Positions 61,793-64,000 of a stretch of 64,000 bases of DNA are shown here, piece after piece (position 1 is the stretch's first letter; the number at the start of each line of letters is the position of its first letter). A program made the position numbers and the translations under genes. The stretch comes from Pseudoruegeria sp. HB172150. GTDB taxonomy: Bacteria > Pseudomonadota > Alphaproteobacteria > Rhodobacterales > Rhodobacteraceae. The stretch lies in the NCBI RefSeq assembly GCF_013184805.1, contig NZ_JAATNG010000001.1, positions 310,001 through 374,000 on the forward strand. Direction: 5' to 3'. The notes under the pieces are model-generated. The model ran no database searches. It was given only the letters and a program-made list of their open reading frames with translations, and was not told where the DNA came from.

Positions 61793-62821
61793 CTATTTCC
61801 CGAAAAGGTCCGACTGCCCCGGCTCCCGCGGCGCGTCGAGCCCCAGGTGCCGCCACGCCTTCGCCGCCAGCATCCGCCCCCGCGGCGTCCTCTGGATCAG
61901 CCCCTGCTGCAGCAGGTAGGGCTCGATCACCTCCTCCAGCCCGTCCCGGCTCTCGCTCAGCGCCGCCGACAGAGTTTCCACTCCCACCGGCCCGCCGCCG
62001 TAATTCTCGGCGATCATCCCCAGGTACCGCCGGTCCGCCCCGTCGAGACCCAGGTGATCCACCCCCAGCCGCGTCAGCGCCCCGTCGGCCACGTCCCGCG
62101 TCAGCCGCCCGTCCCCCTCGACCACGGCGAAGTCCACCACCCGCCGCAGCAGCCGCCCCGCGATCCGCGGCGTCCCCCGCGCCCGCTTGGCGATCTCGGT
62201 GACGCCCGCCGGCTCCGCCTCCACCCCCAGCATCCGCGCCCCCCGCGCGACGATATCGGTCAGCTCCTCGGGCGAATAGAACTGCAGCCGCACCGGAATC
62301 CCGAAACGGTCGCGAAGCGGAGTGGTCAGCAGGCCTAGCCGCGTAGTGGCGCCGACAAGGGTGAAGGGCTGCAGCTCGATCCGCACCGTCCGCGCGGCAG
62401 GCCCCTCGCCGATCACAAGGTCCAGCTCGAAATCCTCCAGCGCCGGATACAGCACCTCTTCGACTACCGGGTTCAGGCGGTGGATCTCGTCGATGAAGAG
62501 GACATCGCGCGCCTCGAGATTGGTCAGGATCGCAGCAAGGTCGCCCGCCTTGGCCAGCACCGGGCCGGAGGTCATCCGGAAGTTCACCCCGAGCTCGCGG
62601 GCGATGATCTGAGCAAGGGTGGTCTTTCCCAGCCCCGGCGGGCCGTGGAACAGCGCGTGGTCCATCGCCTCGCTCCGCCGCCGGGCGCTTTCGATGAACA
62701 CGCGCAGGTTTGCCCGCGCTTCGGCCTGGCCGATGAAGTCGTCCAGCATCTGCGGTCGCAGCGCGCGGTCGAAATCTTCCGGCTGGCGCTCCGGGCGCAG
62801 GGTCGGATCGGGCTCGCTCAT
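61793..62821 (-). CDS. ruvB: Holliday junction branch migration ATPase RuvB
   Basis: A 342-residue AAA+ motor. It has [20 protein letters not shown], Walker [16 protein letters not shown], Walker [17 protein letters not shown], sensor/arginine-finger region [19 protein letters not shown], and a C-terminal winged helix ending [16 protein letters not shown]. As hexamers flanking RuvA it drives branch migration of Holliday junctions. It lies 4 bases after ruvA. Confidence 0.97.
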   Translation of the reverse strand: MSEPDPTLRPERQPEDFDRALRPQMLDDFIGQAEARANLRVFIESARRRSEAMDHALFHGPPGLGKTTLAQIIARELGVNFRMTSGPVLAKAGDLAAILTNLEARDVLFIDEIHRLNPVVEEVLYPALEDFELDLVIGEGPAARTVRIELQPFTLVGATTRLGLLTTPLRDRFGIPVRLQFYSPEELTDIVARGARMLGVEAEPAGVTEIAKRARGTPRIAGRLLRRVVDFAVVEGDGRLTRDVADGALTRLGVDHLGLDGADRRYLGMIAENYGGGPVGVETLSAALSESRDGLEEVIEPYLLQQGLIQRTPRGRMLAAKAWRHLGLDAPREPGQSDLFGK

Positions 62822-62825
62822 GCGG

Positions 62826-63488
62826 TCATCCCTTAGGCGCCAGCAGCTTCAGCGCCGCGCGGATCAGGGCAGAGGTTTCGGTTTCCGTCTGAGCCGCCTC
62901 GGCGACAGCGCTGGCGGCTTCTCCCGGCCCGTAGCCGAGGTTGGTGAGGGCACTCAGAGCGTCGGCCTGAGCCACTACGGTGCCGGAGGTTCGGGGCGCG
63001 GCGGGGCGTGATGCCGGGCTTCCAGTCTCGATGACTTCGGCGGGCGAGGCGGTCTCCGTGGGAAACGCGCTGCCCATCGCCATAACCGTGGGCGCCTTGT
63101 CTTTCAGTTCGTTCACGACGCGCTGGGCGATCTTGGGGCCGACGCCGGGCGCGGCCTTGACCGCGTTCCAGTCGCCGAGCGAGATCGCCCGACTGACGCC
63201 ATCGGCGCTGAGTGTGCCAAGGATCGCCATCGACGCCTTGGCGCCGATGCCCTGGACCGACATCAAAAGACGGTGCCATTCCTTTTCGATCAGCGAGGTG
63301 AAGCCGAAGAGCTGCAACAGGTCCTCGCGTACGAGTAGGTCGGTGTAGAGTGCCACCGCTTCGCCGGGGCCGGGGAGAGCAGCGAGTGTGCGATCGGAAA
63401 CGTGGACGATGTACCCGACGCCGCCCACGTCGATCAGCACGTGATCCGCGCCGCGATAGTCGAGCCGGCCGGCAAGCCGCCCGATCAT
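62826..63488 (-). CDS. ruvA: Holliday junction DNA-binding protein RuvA
   Basis: A 220-residue tetrameric junction-binding protein. The OB-fold N-domain starts [20 protein letters not shown], domain II has two helix-hairpin-helix motifs ([40 protein letters not shown]), and domain III ([20 protein letters not shown]) contacts RuvB. The linker of about 45 residues is longer than in E. coli. ATG 63488 overlaps the ruvC stop (ATGA). Confidence 0.95.
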   Translation of the reverse strand: MIGRLAGRLDYRGADHVLIDVGGVGYIVHVSDRTLAALPGPGEAVALYTDLLVREDLLQLFGFTSLIEKEWHRLLMSVQGIGAKASMAILGTLSADGVSRAISLGDWNAVKAAPGVGPKIAQRVVNELKDKAPTVMAMGSAFPTETASPAEVIETGSPASRPAAPRTSGTVVAQADALSALTNLGYGPGEAASAVAEAAQTETETSALIRAALKLLAPKG

Positions 63489-63991
63489 GCGGCGCCCCGG
63501 CGGATCGCGGCGCTCAGGCGGCCTGCGGATTGCACGTGGTGGGCGTGGCAGAGCGCGATCGCCAGCGCGTCGGCCGCGTCCGGTCCCGCGATTTTGGCGC
63601 CCGACAGCTGCAGGCGCACCATGTGGTCGATCTGCTGCTTTTCGGCGTGGCCGACACCGACAATGGTCTTCTTGACCGTGTTCGGGGCGTATTCGCCAAT
63701 GCTCAGCCCGGCCTGTGCCGGGACCAGCATCGCGATGCCGCGCGCCTGACCTAGTTTCAGCGTCCCGGCGCCGTCCTTGTTGACGAAGGTCTGTTCGACG
63801 GCGGCGGTGGCGGGAGCGTACTGTGCGACGATTTCGGTGAGCTGCGAGAATAGGCTGAGCAGGCGGACCGCGAGGTCGTCGCCCTCGGACCGGCAGACGC
63901 CGTTCGCAACATGCGCGATTCGACCGTTTTCAGCCTCGATCACGCCCCAGCCCATCATCCGGAGGCCGGGGTCGATCCCCAAAACGCGCAT
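63485..63991 (-). CDS. ruvC: Crossover junction endodeoxyribonuclease RuvC
   Basis: A 168-residue RNase H-fold resolvase that cuts Holliday junctions symmetrically. Asp7 (here in [16 protein letters not shown]), Glu in [13 protein letters not shown], and the C-terminal acidic pair in [18 protein letters not shown] make the active site. ATG 63991 is used; an in-frame GTG at 64000, the window edge, would add three residues. First gene of the ruvCAB operon as far as visible. Confidence 0.95.
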   Translation of the reverse strand: MRVLGIDPGLRMMGWGVIEAENGRIAHVANGVCRSEGDDLAVRLLSLFSQLTEIVAQYAPATAAVEQTFVNKDGAGTLKLGQARGIAMLVPAQAGLSIGEYAPNTVKKTIVGVGHAEKQQIDHMVRLQLSGAKIAGPDAADALAIALCHAHHVQSAGRLSAAIRRGAA

Positions 63992-64000
63992 AAATGTCAC

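Overview
The window looks like chromosomal DNA of a high-GC alphaproteobacterium, most likely of the Rhodobacteraceae (Roseobacter group). The reasons are the order tilS-cpoB-pal-tolB-tolA-tolR-tolQ-ybgC near ruvBAC, the phosphatidylcholine synthase, the fused TAXI-type TRAP transporter, the tandem-aptamer glycine switch in front of gcvT, frequent GTG/TTG starts and many 4-base ATGA/GTGA gene overlaps. Most of it is ordinary core and metabolic genome. No CRISPR array, prophage or intact insertion sequence is visible.

Layout. 1-2.7 kb: 3' end of a glutamyl-tRNA synthetase, an exported OB-fold (BOF) protein and a GH13 alpha-glucosidase. 2.7-8.2 kb: an accessory island of lower GC holding a decayed IS3-family transposase, one giant 1256-residue protein that fuses a KpsC-like capsule domain, a GT2 glycosyltransferase and a sulfotransferase-like domain, and 0.8 kb of unrecognised DNA. 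8.2-16.7 kb: a LacI-controlled uptake operon (binding protein, two permeases, an 83-residue membrane protein, two ATPases, DhaK-DhaL kinase), divergent from its regulator across two palindromic operators. 17.2-22.7 kb: tRNA-Ala, PEP synthase, thioredoxin 2, a DUF2254 protein and two unknown proteins. 22.7-28.4 kb: glycine riboswitch, gcvT, gcvH, an inserted SRPBCC gene, gcvP, and a divergent gamma-glutamylcyclotransferase-like gene. 28.5-33 kb: carB coupled to a D-threonine aldolase/beta-hydroxyaspartate aldolase-like enzyme. 33-38 kb: dienelactone hydrolase, TRAP-TAXI transporter, YghU-type GST. 38-50 kb: DNA repair, lipid, transport and replication genes (ogt, pcs, SulP, xerC, priA, fsa-type aldolase, MOSC protein). 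48.7-58 kb: ftsH-tilS-cpoB-pal-tolB-tolA-like-tolA-tolR-tolQ-ybgC. 58-64 kb: YihY protein, cupin, bacterioferritin, an unknown protein and ruvBAC.

The observations most worth a second look are: (a) the three-module surface-polysaccharide protein; (b) a detached, translationally coupled copy of the TolA C-terminal domain between tolA and tolB; (c) a dispersed repeat, a variable GC hairpin plus a conserved 22-base tail, placed sense-strand just downstream of three unrelated genes; (d) the twin 16-bp operators and the unassigned 83-residue membrane protein of the DhaKL-linked ABC operon; (e) a bacterioferritin that keeps every ferroxidase ligand but has Leu at the haem-ligand position. All functional calls come from reading motifs and recalled families. 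No database search was run.
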